From contig NZ_HG964446.1 of NCBI RefSeq assembly GCF_000689255.1, forward strand, positions 1,168,484 through 1,232,483: a DNA stretch of 64,000 bases. Reading direction: 5' to 3'. Each line of letters opens with the position of its first letter. The stretch's first letter is position 1. The stretch comes from Mycobacterium triplex. Its GTDB lineage: Bacteria; Actinomycetota; Actinomycetes; Mycobacteriales; Mycobacteriaceae. Made by a program: the position numbers and the translations under genes. Positions 17,464-26,865 of this stretch are shown here, one piece after another. The notes beneath the pieces were generated by a model. The model had not been told where the DNA came from. It did not search any database and worked only from the letters and a program-made list of their open reading frames with translations.

Positions 17464-18375
17464 TCAGTCGACGGGGTAGATCACTCCGGTGAGGTCCTCG
17501 GAGACCGCCCACAACCGGCGCTGCACCCCGAGGTCGTGCGACTTGTCGCTGGACGACACGATCTTGGGGTAGCCGCGCTGCTCGCCGAATCCGTCGGGGC
17601 CGTAGTACTGCCCGCCGAGCACCCCGGGGTCGGTGGCCGCGCGCAGCGTCGGGAGTGCACCCATGTCGGCTCCCTGGAAGAGCGGCTCGACCAGCGGCGT
17701 GATCCGGCTGAGCAGCGGCGGCAGATTGCGGGTCAGCTCGGTGCGGGAGCCGCCGGGGTGGGCGGCCACGGCGATCGTCGTCCCGCGCGGTGCCAGCCGT
17801 CGCTGCAGTTCGTAAGTGAACAGCAGGTTGGCCAGCTTGGCCTGCCCGTAGGCCGCGACCCGGTTGTAGCTGCGCTCCCATTGCAGGTCGTCGAAGTGAA
17901 TGTCGGCGCGGATGCGGTGGCCGATGCTGCTGACCGTCACGATCCGGGAGCCGGCGACCGGCAGCAGCCGGTCCAGCAGCAGGCCGGTGAAGGCGAAGTG
18001 GCCGAGGTGGTTCGTGCCGAACTGCAACTCGAAGCCGTCGGCGGTGGTCGACTTCGGCGTCCACATCACCCCCGCGTTGTTGATCAGCAGGTCGATGCGG
18101 TCGTGCTCGGAACGCAGCTCCTCGGCGGCGGCCCGGACCGACGCCAGCGACGTCAGGTCGAGTTCGGCCAGCGCGACGTCGGCGTGCGGACTCTGGGCGG
18201 TGATGCGTGCGGCGGCGTCCTTGCCCTTGTCGAGATTGCGCACCGCCAGCACCACGTGGGCGCCCCGCTCGGCGAGCGCGGCAGCGGTTTCGTAGCCCAG
18301 GCCGGTGTTGGCTCCGGTGATGACGGCGACGCGGCCCTTCTGGTCGGGAATGTCCGCAGCTGTCCACTTGGCCAT
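17464..18375 (-). CDS. Short-chain dehydrogenase (Rv0439c-like, retinol dehydrogenase type)
   Basis: A 303-residue SDR. NAD(P)-binding motif TGANTGLG is at about residues 20-27, NNAGV at about 98, the active-site serine is in VTVSSIG and the YGQAK pair (YxxxK) near residue 175. It belongs to the larger retinol-dehydrogenase-like group, with the DGFELQFGTNHLGHF hallmark also seen in the truncated SDR at the left edge. A strong AAGGAG ribosome site lies six bases before the ATG. It is divergent from a TetR gene with a palindrome between them. The position just upstream of groEL2 corresponds to Rv0439c. Confidence 0.9.
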   Translation of the reverse strand: MAKWTAADIPDQKGRVAVITGANTGLGYETAAALAERGAHVVLAVRNLDKGKDAAARITAQSPHADVALAELDLTSLASVRAAAEELRSEHDRIDLLINNAGVMWTPKSTTADGFELQFGTNHLGHFAFTGLLLDRLLPVAGSRIVTVSSIGHRIRADIHFDDLQWERSYNRVAAYGQAKLANLLFTYELQRRLAPRGTTIAVAAHPGGSRTELTRNLPPLLSRITPLVEPLFQGADMGALPTLRAATDPGVLGGQYYGPDGFGEQRGYPKIVSSSDKSHDLGVQRRLWAVSEDLTGVIYPVD

Positions 18376-18401
18376 GGCAAACTCCTTACTAGTACATTAA
18401 A

Positions 18402-18417
18402 CGGGGCGATCGCTCCG
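18402..18417. promoter_or_regulatory. Imperfect 16-bp palindrome between SDR and TetR genes
   Basis: CGGGGCGATCGCTCCG is a 16-bp inverted repeat centred on CGATCG with a single mismatched pair. It lies in the 87-bp gap between the divergent SDR (start 18375) and TetR (start 18463) genes and is the best operator candidate there. Confidence 0.45.
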
Positions 18418-18462
18418 GTTGATTTGCAACTATACGGAACGTGCGCCCCGCTTTGTCAACCG

Positions 18463-19044
18463 ATGGGTGGTGAACAGATGGCACAGCCCGAACGTCGGCT
18501 GCGGGCCGACGCGGCGCGCAACCGGGCGCGGGTGCTGGAAGTCGCCTATGACACCTTCGCGGCCGAGGGCCTGTCGGTGCCCATCGACGAGATCGCCCGG
18601 CGAGCCGGAGTCGGGGCCGGCACCGTCTATCGGCACTTCCCGACCAAGGAGGCGCTGTTTCAGGCGGTGATCGAGGACCGCATGCAGCACCTGGTCGACG
18701 AGGGGCATGCCCTGCTGGAATCCGCCGGACCCGGCGAGGCGCTGTTCGCCTACCTGCGTTCCCTGGTGCTGCAGTGGGGCGCGGCGGACCGCGGCCTGGT
18801 CGACGCCCTGGCCGGATTCGGCATCGACATCGCCGCCGCCGCACCCGATGCCGAGGACGCCTTCCTGGCGGTGCTCGACGAGTTGCTGCGTGCCGCGCAG
18901 CGGGCGGGTACCGCCCGGCCGGACATCGGCGTGCGCGAGGTCAAGACGATCCTGGTCGGATGCCAGGCGATGGAGGCCTACAACGCCGAGTTGGCCGAGC
19001 GGGTTACCAACGTCGTCGTCGACGGTTTACGCGCTGAGCGATAG
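18463..19044 (+). CDS. TetR-family transcriptional regulator
   Basis: A 193-residue TetR regulator. The N-terminal domain contains the recognition segment IDEIARRAGVGAGTVYRHFP at about residues 40-59, then a helical ligand domain with the TetR_C-type sequence common in regulators of SDRs. ATGs at 18463 and 18478 are both usable; neither has a strong ribosome site. The gene is divergent from the Rv0439c-like SDR, which it probably controls. Its stop is followed by a tandem repeat and the groEL2 regulatory region. M. tuberculosis, as recalled, lacks a TetR gene at this place. Confidence 0.87.
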   Translation: MGGEQMAQPERRLRADAARNRARVLEVAYDTFAAEGLSVPIDEIARRAGVGAGTVYRHFPTKEALFQAVIEDRMQHLVDEGHALLESAGPGEALFAYLRSLVLQWGAADRGLVDALAGFGIDIAAAAPDAEDAFLAVLDELLRAAQRAGTARPDIGVREVKTILVGCQAMEAYNAELAERVTNVVVDGLRAER

Positions 19045-19057
19045 CGGCGGGCCCGCT

Positions 19058-19124
19058 CGAACGTGCGGCCAGCTTCACGCTCGGCGCCGAACGTGCGGTC
19101 AGCTTCACGCTCGGCGCCGAACGC
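19058..19124. repeat. 30-bp tandem repeat upstream of groEL2
   Basis: Two copies of a 30-bp unit (19058-19087 and 19088-19117) differ at one base and are followed by a 7-base partial third copy. Each unit starts CGAACGTG and contains CACGCTCG 26 bases further on, an inverted octamer pair. The same terminal octamers bound the 58-bp palindrome at 21423-21480. It lies between the TetR stop and the CIRCE operators of groEL2. Confidence 0.75.
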
Positions 19125-19159
19125 GGGCGGCGGGCGCCCCGGTAGCGGCCGCCCCCGTT

Positions 19160-19186
19160 CTTGCACTCGGCATAGGCGAGTGCTAA
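19160..19186. promoter_or_regulatory. CIRCE operator 1 of groEL2 (HrcA site)
   Basis: CTTGCACTC, nine bases, GAGTGCTAA. This matches the CIRCE consensus TTAGCACTC-N9-GAGTGCTAA in the whole right arm and seven of nine left-arm bases. HrcA binds CIRCE and represses chaperonin genes until heat shock. Confidence 0.85.
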
Positions 19187-19194
19187 GAATGACG

Positions 19195-19221
19195 TTGGCA
19201 CTCGCAGCGTGTGAGTGCTAG
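19195..19221. promoter_or_regulatory. CIRCE operator 2 of groEL2 (HrcA site)
   Basis: TTGGCACTC, nine bases, GAGTGCTAG: a second CIRCE box, eight bases after the first and about 125 bp before the groEL2 ATG. Each arm differs from consensus at one base. Two boxes suggest cooperative HrcA repression. No hrcA gene is in the window. Confidence 0.85.
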
Positions 19222-19285
19222 GTCGGGACGGTGAGGCCAGCTCTGGTCGTCCGTCGCGGGCACTGCGCCCGGCCAGCGTAAGTAA

Positions 19286-20971
<1,686 letters not shown>

Positions 20972-20979
20972 GTCCGCTA

Positions 20980-21025
20980 CGAAAAAGCCCGGTCCCTGGA
21001 AACCCCAGTGGGCCGGGCTTTTTCG
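20980..21025 (+). terminator. Intrinsic terminator of groEL2
   Basis: CGAAAAAGCCCGG and CCGGGCTTTTTCG form a perfect 13-bp stem around a 20-base loop starting eight bases after the groEL2 stop. The T-run on one arm and the A-run on the other let it work in both directions, so it also ends the convergent PPOX-like gene. Confidence 0.9.
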
Positions 21026-21029
21026 TGTG

Positions 21030-21404
21030 TCAGGACTGCTCGAGACGCAAGCAGTCGTCCTTGCAGCCGGGCTTGGTCACGGTCTGCGGGGTCGCCTTGC
21101 GGTGCAGGACCGCGCGACTCGGCACCACCTGCAGCGCGTCGTCGCCGGTGCGGCCGGTGCCGTCGACGATCAGCGAGTAGCCGCCGGGTTCGCGCGGCGG
21201 CCAGACCAGCGTGACGCCGTCATGGCGCGCGATGTTGTTGCGCGTGCTGTTGCCGATGGAGCCCACCTCGAACACACCGTCGATCAGCATCGGGTCCACC
21301 GCCACGGCGTGCGCGTGCCGGCCGTCGCCGAAGGTGATCAGATACGCGAACGTGAAGTCGGCCAGCGCGCCGGCCAGTTGATCCAGATCCACTTTCACGC
21401 TCAT
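21030..21404 (-). CDS. Small PPOX-like (pyridoxamine oxidase fold) protein, paralogue A
   Basis: A 124-residue protein with split-barrel features and the motif [15 protein letters not shown] at about residues 68-82. The same motif occurs in the paralogue at 23821-24219, and the two align over nearly their full length with about half the residues identical. The family probably binds a flavin or F420 (established only for relatives). The C-terminus differs: here it is CKDDCLRLEQS, with two cysteines. Only 18 bp separate the ATG from a 58-bp palindromic element, so its promoter may lie in, or have been displaced by, that element. Confidence 0.75.
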   Translation of the reverse strand: MSVKVDLDQLAGALADFTFAYLITFGDGRHAHAVAVDPMLIDGVFEVGSIGNSTRNNIARHDGVTLVWPPREPGGYSLIVDGTGRTGDDALQVVPSRAVLHRKATPQTVTKPGCKDDCLRLEQS

Positions 21405-21422
21405 GCCGCGAGGATACGACGG

Positions 21423-21480
21423 CGAACGTGGGGCCTAGGTACTTCCACACCCCGAAATGCGTGCACAGGGCCCACGCTCG
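21423..21480. repeat. 58-bp palindromic element, upstream of DUF559 gene
   Basis: Starts CGAACGTGGGGCCTA and ends AGGGCCCACGCTCG. Same length and same ends as the elements at 3312 and 22352. Because each element is itself palindromic it aligns with the others almost equally in both orientations, with slight preference for the inverted one. It lies 50 bp before the DUF559 ATG. Confidence 0.75.
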
Positions 21481-21530
21481 GCGGGTTGGCCACGGGCCCT
21501 GTGGTCGGCCCGGACACCGAACATGCCGAC

Positions 21531-22418
21531 ATGCAGGACGTTCCCTTTCGCGGCAGTCAGGCGCTGATGCATGGTCGCGTCACCCGAAGTCAATTGCGCA
21601 CCCGGTATCGAGCGGTGTTCCGGGACGTATACATCGGCCGGGAGGTCGAACTGACTGCCGCCAGGAAAGCTCGCGCGGCGTGGCTGTCGACGGGTGCGAC
21701 GTTGGCTGGTCTATCCGCTGCCGCCGTGCTCGGCACGAAGTGGCTCGACGCAGCCGCCCCCGCAGAGATCGTGCGGCCCGATCGGCACGGTCAGCCAGGC
21801 ATCGTGGTGCACAGTTACCAGCTGACCGATGACGAGGTGTGCACGATCAGGGGAATGCGAGTTACTACCGCGGCCCGAGCGGCGTACGACATCGGTTGCG
21901 GCATGCCAATCGCCAACGCGATTCCGATCCTCGACGCGTTGCTCAACGCGACGGGTATCAAGCCCGCAGACGTCATCGCCCTGGCCGATCGCCGCCCGGG
22001 AAGACGTGGCGTTCGGCGGCTGAGGGCCGCGCTGGAGTCGGTCGACGGCGGAGCGGAGTCTCCGCAGGAGACGAGGGTTCGGCTGCTCCTGGTAAGGGCG
22101 GGACTCCGGAAGCCGGAAACACAGATCGAGTTCCCCGATCTGCACATCCGCGTCGACATGGGGTGGCGTGAGTGGAAGGTCGCCGTGGAGTACGACGGCC
22201 TTCAGCACTGGGAAGACCGTTATCAACGGTCGTGGGACATCGAGCGGATCGCCCTGCTGGAAGCGGCCGGCTGGGCCGTGATCAGAGTCAGCGCGGAGAT
22301 GTTGTCCCGCCGGCCCGAGGCGGTCGTCCAGCGCGTGAGGGACAAGCTCCGCGAGCGTGGGGCCTATGGACGAAGTGACGGCCGGCCCCGTACCTGGGGC
22401 CCACGCTCGACGTCCTAG
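21531..22418 (+). CDS. DUF559 (Vsr-like endonuclease fold) protein
   Basis: A 295-residue protein. The C-terminal domain (about 185-270) has the DUF559/Vsr restriction-endonuclease pattern: an acidic-aromatic VAVEYDGLQHWEDR motif followed by a D-R-x-x-L-L-x-x-x-GW-x-VIRV segment. The N-terminal half resembles AbiEi-type antitoxin proteins, which often carry this domain in mycobacteria. No partner toxin is adjacent. The gene is flanked by two 58-bp palindromes (21423-21480 and 22352-22409), and its last 20-odd codons are read from the second palindrome, which suggests insertion or co-mobility. Nuclease activity is not demonstrated by sequence alone. Confidence 0.78.
   Translation: MQDVPFRGSQALMHGRVTRSQLRTRYRAVFRDVYIGREVELTAARKARAAWLSTGATLAGLSAAAVLGTKWLDAAAPAEIVRPDRHGQPGIVVHSYQLTDDEVCTIRGMRVTTAARAAYDIGCGMPIANAIPILDALLNATGIKPADVIALADRRPGRRGVRRLRAALESVDGGAESPQETRVRLLLVRAGLRKPETQIEFPDLHIRVDMGWREWKVAVEYDGLQHWEDRYQRSWDIERIALLEAAGWAVIRVSAEMLSRRPEAVVQRVRDKLRERGAYGRSDGRPRTWGPRSTS
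22352..22409. repeat. 58-bp palindromic element forming the 3' end of the DUF559 gene
   Basis: Begins CGAGCGTGGGGCCTATGGA (19 bases identical to the copy at 3312) and ends GGGGCCCACGCTCG. It encodes the C-terminal residues of the DUF559 protein before its TAG at 22416 and ends 19 bp before the SDR ATG at 22429. No clear target-site duplication flanks the pair. Confidence 0.75.
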
Positions 22419-22428
22419 GGTTTACGCA

Positions 22429-23253
22429 ATGGCTCTTCCGACTCCCTCACCCACCGGCACCGCCGTCGTCACCGGTGCGTCGTCGGGCATCGGCGCCGCC
22501 CTCGCCCGCGAGCTCGCCGATCGTGGGCACGGCGTCACCCTGGTAGCGCGCCGCGAGGACAGGCTGCGCCAGCTGGCCGACGAACTCGCGAGCCGGGTCC
22601 GCGTCGAGGTGATCGGTTGCGACGTCGCGGATTCCGCTGCTCGCGCCGGCCTTTTCGACGAGGTCGAGCGCCGCGGACTGACGGCCGAGATCCTGGTCAA
22701 CAACGCCGGCATCGGCACCATCGGGCCGGTGACCGACGTGCCGGTCGACGACGAGATCGCCCAGGTGCGGGTCAACGTCGAAGCCGTCATCGACCTGTCC
22801 ACGCGCGCGGTCCAGCAGATGGTGCCCCGCGGGCGCGGCGCGATCCTCAACGTCGGATCCACCGCCGGCTACTACCCGTTCCCGGGCCAGGTCGGCTACG
22901 CCGCCACCAAGGCGTTCGTGATCACCTACACCGAGGGACTGCGTGGCGAACTCGCCGGCACCGGCGTCACCGTCGCGCTGCTGAACCCCGGGCCGGTGCG
23001 CACCGAGTTCCTCAAGAACGCCGGCATGGACGAGCGGAAATTCGCCGACGCGTTCCCGAAGTTCATGTGGCTGCCCGCCGGAGAGGTGGCGCGCACCGGA
23101 ATCGACGCGCTCGACGGCGATCGCGGAAGCGTGATCCCCGGGCTGCCAAGCCAAGTCAGCACCCGGCTGTTTCAGTTCATGCCGCGACGGCTGCTGCTGC
23201 CGCTACTGAAAAAGCAGCATCCGGGTCTGCAGAAAGACCGTTCAGCGTCCTAG
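22429..23253 (+). CDS. Short-chain dehydrogenase
   Basis: A 274-residue classical SDR with TGASSGIG near residue 14, NNAGIG, a catalytic-serine segment LNVGSTAGYYP and YAATK as the YxxxK pair. The C-terminus (RLFQFMPRRLLLPLLKKQHP) is basic and amphipathic, typical of the mycobacterial group annotated as ketoacyl reductases or membrane-bound SDRs. The ATG at 22429 follows the palindrome by 19 bp, so promoter elements must lie within or before the repeat. The 3' end overlaps the convergent CMD gene by 12 bp. The substrate is unknown. Confidence 0.87.
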   Translation: MALPTPSPTGTAVVTGASSGIGAALARELADRGHGVTLVARREDRLRQLADELASRVRVEVIGCDVADSAARAGLFDEVERRGLTAEILVNNAGIGTIGPVTDVPVDDEIAQVRVNVEAVIDLSTRAVQQMVPRGRGAILNVGSTAGYYPFPGQVGYAATKAFVITYTEGLRGELAGTGVTVALLNPGPVRTEFLKNAGMDERKFADAFPKFMWLPAGEVARTGIDALDGDRGSVIPGLPSQVSTRLFQFMPRRLLLPLLKKQHPGLQKDRSAS

Positions 23254-23802
23254 GGGCCAGGGTCGCATCCAGCCCTCGGCCGGAAGCGCGAGCGCGTTGC
23301 ACAGCGTGCAGATCGTGCGATACCAGCCGACGGCCGTGAGCAATTCGATGCGCTGCTCGTCGTCGAGATCGCGGCCCAGCGCCGCCCACGTCGCCTCCGA
23401 CCACGAGCCGGTGCGCTCCAGCTCGTCGACCGCCTCGATCAGCGTCCGCTCGCCCGGGCTCCACCGCGGGTCATCCGCACCGCCGGTCACCAGCGCGTCG
23501 CACTCGTCGTCGCTGACCCCCGCGATCGGGCCCCAGAACGCGGCCTGCCCGCCCCACTCGTACTCGCAGCCGACCAGGGCGCAGATGCGCAGGATCGCGA
23601 TGGTCCGGGTCCGGGGCGGCAAAAGCGCTGCGATGTAAAGGGATTCACCAAGCTTGCGCAGTCGGCTGGCCAGCGCCGGATGGCGCTGCAGGCAGCGCAC
23701 CAGCAGCAGTGGCTCATAGGAGCGGTCCGGGTGACCCCAGCTGTTGATGCTGGCGGCATCTTCCTCGCTCCACGGTGGGGCTAGCGGCGCGACGCGGCTC
23801 AT
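23242..23802 (-). CDS. Carboxymuconolactone decarboxylase-family (AhpD-like) protein
   Basis: A 186-residue alpha-helical CMD-domain protein. The conserved helix RICALVGCEYEWGGQAAFWG (about residues 71-90) has the E-Y-E-W core seen in mycobacterial CMD proteins. It contains two cysteines separated by four residues but not the CxxC of true AhpD, so alkylhydroperoxidase activity is doubtful. The second half gives VDELERTGSWSEATWAAL and a DEQRIELLTAVGWYR helix. A second CMD protein is encoded at 48815-49393. The role is unknown. Confidence 0.82.
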   Translation of the reverse strand: MSRVAPLAPPWSEEDAASINSWGHPDRSYEPLLLVRCLQRHPALASRLRKLGESLYIAALLPPRTRTIAILRICALVGCEYEWGGQAAFWGPIAGVSDDECDALVTGGADDPRWSPGERTLIEAVDELERTGSWSEATWAALGRDLDDEQRIELLTAVGWYRTICTLCNALALPAEGWMRPWPLGR

Positions 23803-23820
23803 GGGAATGACTGTACGAGG

Positions 23821-24219
23821 TCAGGCCGGCAGCGAGAACACCACGCAGTCGTGCAGGGTGCCGTTGGCCGCGGCGGCGGGGTCGGCGTCGCGGTGCAGCA
23901 GCGCGCGGGTCGGCACCACATCCAACCGGACTGTCTCCGAATCGGACTCGGTGACTTCGGCGCGGCCGTCGACGATCAGCGAATAGCCGCCCGGCTCGCG
24001 CGGCGGCCACAGCAGGGTGACATCGGCGCGCCGGGCCAGGTTTTCGCGGGTGCGCCCGCCGATCAGCCCGACGTCGAGGACGGCCCCGTCGCGCAGCCGC
24101 GGTTCGACCGTCACGGTGTGCACCCGGTATCCGTCGTCGACGGTGATCAGGTACGCGAACGGGAAGTCGGACAGCGCGGCGGCCAGCCGGTCCAGGTCCA
24201 CCCTCTTCTTTGTTCGCAT
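23821..24219 (-). CDS. Small PPOX-like protein, paralogue B
   Basis: A 132-residue protein with the same [15 protein letters not shown] core and N-terminal [20 protein letters not shown] layout as the protein at 21030-21404. It is a split-barrel, flavin-reductase-like fold by resemblance. It lies 18 bp from the CMD gene on the same strand and may be co-transcribed with it. The two paralogues bracket the DUF559-SDR-CMD block, suggesting a local duplication. Function and cofactor are not evident. Confidence 0.75.
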   Translation of the reverse strand: MRTKKRVDLDRLAAALSDFPFAYLITVDDGYRVHTVTVEPRLRDGAVLDVGLIGGRTRENLARRADVTLLWPPREPGGYSLIVDGRAEVTESDSETVRLDVVPTRALLHRDADPAAAANGTLHDCVVFSLPA

Positions 24220-24250
24220 GCTCTCGAGGATAGGCGTCGCGGGCGGGCCG

Positions 24251-25084
24251 TCAGTCCGCCGCCAGATCCGTCGGTATGGAGCCCGAGCCCAGATCGTTGA
24301 GCAGGCTCAGGTTGGCGGTTCCCGGGTTGAAGCCGGTGCCGGCGGTCGGTGAGTTGAGCAGGCTCGTGCCGAGGTCCGATGGGCCGCTCGTGACGGCATG
24401 GGTGAACCCGGTGCCGGGGGCGTCGGTCAGCCAGGACCCGACGTGACCGCCGGTGTGATCGATGCTGGCGAGTGTGTTGATGTGGTGCGCCAAGTTCCCG
24501 GTGCCCGAGTGGGGCCCGAAAATCAGGTCGCCGTTGTCGAATTGCACACCGAGGTTTTGCATGACCTGCTGCCAGGGTGCGAGCTGCTCGGCGGCCGCGG
24601 ACGCGTCGGCGTGATACCCCGACATCGCCGCCACGTCCGTCGCCCACATCTGCTCGTAGGCGGACTCGATGTCCATGATCGTCGGAGCGTTCTGCCCCAG
24701 ATGGTTCTGCGACGCCAGCGCCCGCACCAGGGCGCGATTGGCGTTGACCACCGCCGGCTGCACCGTGGCCGACAGCGCCGTCTCGAACGCGCCCGCGATG
24801 GCCGACGCCTGGCTCGACGTCGCCTCCGCCTGGGCCGCCGCCGCCTTGAGCCAGCTGACGTATTGGGTCGCGACGGCCAGCATCGCCGTCGCCGAGGGGC
24901 CCTGCCAGAAACCGTTGGCCAGATCCGAGGCCACGGAGAAGAACGAGGATGCGGACGAGGAGAGGTTCTCGGCAAGCCCATCCCAGGCTTCCGCGGCAGC
25001 ATGCAGCGGCGCCGATCCAGGACCGGCGTAAAGGAGGGCCGAATTGATCTCTGGCGGCAACCACGCAAAATGCGGGCTCGTCAC
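24251..25084 (-). CDS. PPE-family protein, short form
   Basis: A 277-residue PPE protein. The N-terminal domain begins with [18 protein letters not shown] (the Pro-Pro-Glu at residues 10-12) and includes a WQGPSA (WxG) turn near residue 60 and the [19 protein letters not shown] signature near 145-165. The C-terminal 100 residues are Gly/Ser/Asn/Thr-rich without clear MPTR pentapeptide repeats. The position corresponds to the PPE gene Rv0442c (PPE10) of M. tuberculosis, which is longer as recalled. No PE partner or ESX genes are adjacent, so any secretion partner must be encoded elsewhere. The start is GTG. Confidence 0.92.
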   Translation of the reverse strand: MTSPHFAWLPPEINSALLYAGPGSAPLHAAAEAWDGLAENLSSSASSFFSVASDLANGFWQGPSATAMLAVATQYVSWLKAAAAQAEATSSQASAIAGAFETALSATVQPAVVNANRALVRALASQNHLGQNAPTIMDIESAYEQMWATDVAAMSGYHADASAAAEQLAPWQQVMQNLGVQFDNGDLIFGPHSGTGNLAHHINTLASIDHTGGHVGSWLTDAPGTGFTHAVTSGPSDLGTSLLNSPTAGTGFNPGTANLSLLNDLGSGSIPTDLAAD

Positions 25085-25122
25085 TGCAATAACTTAACCG
25101 GGACAGGCCGTTCTTCGTGGCG

Positions 25123-26865
25123 TTATGGCGTGGGTGCGGGCGCTGGTTGGCGGCCGCGGACCAGCTTGCCGGGACGCGCGTCGGTGGGTTTGCCGTTTTC
25201 GGCGATCACTTCACCGGACACGATCGTGGCCACATATCCGTCCGCGGTCTGGTCCAGGCGACGCCCGCCGGCGGGTAGGTCGTAGGTGATCACCGGCTTG
25301 TGCAGACGCAGCGCGGCGTGGTCGATCACGTTGAGATCGGCCTTGTACCCGACCGCGATTCGGCCCCGATCGGCCAGCCCGGCGACCCGCGCCGGCACCG
25401 ACGTCAGCTCGCGGACGGCTTCGGGCACCGAGAAGCGCCCGGACGCCCGGTCCCGGGCCCAGTGCGACAGGAAGAACGTGGAATAGCTGGCGTCGCAGAT
25501 CATCCCGTAGTGGGCGCCGCCGTCGCCGAGGCCGAGCACCACATCGTCGCGGTGCAGTAGCTCGCCGACGGTGTTCAGCGAGTTGCGCTCCATGTTGCTG
25601 GTCGCAACCAGCAGCATGGCGCGGCCGTCGTCGTCGAGCAGCCGGTCGTAGGCCTCCTCCATCGGGTTCACCCCGCGGGCCCTGGCCCGGGCGCCGATGC
25701 TGTCCGCCGGGTCCGGCTCGTAGTTGGGGTTCTCGCCCAGCGGGAAGATCCAGTCCCACATCTGCGCGACGTAGAGGATCGGGTGGCCCTGGCCCGGCTT
25801 GTCGGCCAGGATGCGGGCGCGGACCTCGGGCTTGCGCATCTCGGCGACCCGCTCGGCCAGCGGCAGGTGCGCGATCTCCTGATAGCTCGGGTACAGCACG
25901 AACGGGTTGGCGGTCAGTTGCAGCCCGATGATCAGCCCGATCGGGCGCGGCAGCAGTTGCGCGGTGATGTCACCGCCCGCGGCATTGGCCTTCTCGACCA
26001 TGTTGATCGCGTCGGGCCAGGTGGGGTCGCCGGCGTTGGCGACGACGAGCGTGAAGGTGACCGGCAGCCCGACCTCCTCGGCGACGTCGAACACTGTCTG
26101 CAGCACCGGCTGATAGCCACCGGCCGGAATGTCGGGCACGAATTGCAGCAGCCCGCCGCCGCCGTCGACCACGCCCTTGGCGATCTCCTCGATCTCCTCC
26201 CGGGCGGCGTCGTAACTCGGTATGGGCGAACCGCTTTCGGTCTTGTGGATGGTCAACCGCGACGACGCGAAGCCCAGCGCGCCGACCTCGATGGCCTCCT
26301 TGGCCAGCGCCCGCATCTTGGCCAGGTCGTCGGCGGTGGCCGGTTCGCGGTCCGCGCCGCGCTGCCCCATCACGTAGACCCGCAGCGGTGAGTGCGGAAG
26401 GTAGGCGGCCACGTCGATGTCACGCTTGCCGGCTTCCAGCGCGTCGAGGTATTCGGGGAAGGTCTCCCAGCTCCACGGCAGGCCGTCGGTCATCACCACA
26501 CCGGGGATGTCTTCGACCCCGGCCATCACGTCGACGAGCACGTCGTGGTCTTCCTGACGGCACGGTGCGAACCCGACACCGCAGTTGCCCATCACGACGG
26601 TGGTCACCCCGTGCGCGGAGGACGGGGTAAGGCGCTCCGACCAGATGGACTGGCCGTCGTAGTGGGTGTGCAGGTCGACGAAGCCCGGCGTGACCAGCAG
26701 GCCGGTGGCGTCGATCTCGCGCTCGGCGGTATCGCCGTTCACGGAGTCTTTCTGTGGCCTGACGGCCGTGATGACGCCGCCGGCCACCCCGACGTCGCCG
26801 ACGTACGGCTCACCCCCCAGCCCGTCGACGATGGTGCCATTGCGGATGAGGAGGTCGTAGATCAC
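25123..26865 (-). CDS. D-aminoacylase-type amidohydrolase
   Basis: A 580-residue amidohydrolase-superfamily protein. The metal-binding HTH of FVDLHTHYDGQ is near residue 67, and VVMGNCGVGFAP and GDGGAHYG segments are characteristic of N-acyl-D-amino-acid deacylases. An N-terminal composite beta sandwich (IRNGTIVDGLGGEP) and a C-terminal return to it (NVIDHAALRLHKPV) frame the TIM barrel. It hydrolyses N-acyl amides; which substrate is used in mycobacteria is unknown. The start is GTG at 26865. It lies 38 bp downstream of nothing on its strand except the 162-bp gap to the DinB-like gene and may be transcribed into the PPE gene. Confidence 0.87.
   Translation of the reverse strand: MIYDLLIRNGTIVDGLGGEPYVGDVGVAGGVITAVRPQKDSVNGDTAEREIDATGLLVTPGFVDLHTHYDGQSIWSERLTPSSAHGVTTVVMGNCGVGFAPCRQEDHDVLVDVMAGVEDIPGVVMTDGLPWSWETFPEYLDALEAGKRDIDVAAYLPHSPLRVYVMGQRGADREPATADDLAKMRALAKEAIEVGALGFASSRLTIHKTESGSPIPSYDAAREEIEEIAKGVVDGGGGLLQFVPDIPAGGYQPVLQTVFDVAEEVGLPVTFTLVVANAGDPTWPDAINMVEKANAAGGDITAQLLPRPIGLIIGLQLTANPFVLYPSYQEIAHLPLAERVAEMRKPEVRARILADKPGQGHPILYVAQMWDWIFPLGENPNYEPDPADSIGARARARGVNPMEEAYDRLLDDDGRAMLLVATSNMERNSLNTVGELLHRDDVVLGLGDGGAHYGMICDASYSTFFLSHWARDRASGRFSVPEAVRELTSVPARVAGLADRGRIAVGYKADLNVIDHAALRLHKPVITYDLPAGGRRLDQTADGYVATIVSGEVIAENGKPTDARPGKLVRGRQPAPAPTP

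Noticed and set aside
21410..22420. Target-site duplication around the DUF559 element
   Set aside because: CGACG occurs on both sides, but on the right it overlaps the last two bases of the repeat and on the left it is one base off, so it is not convincing.
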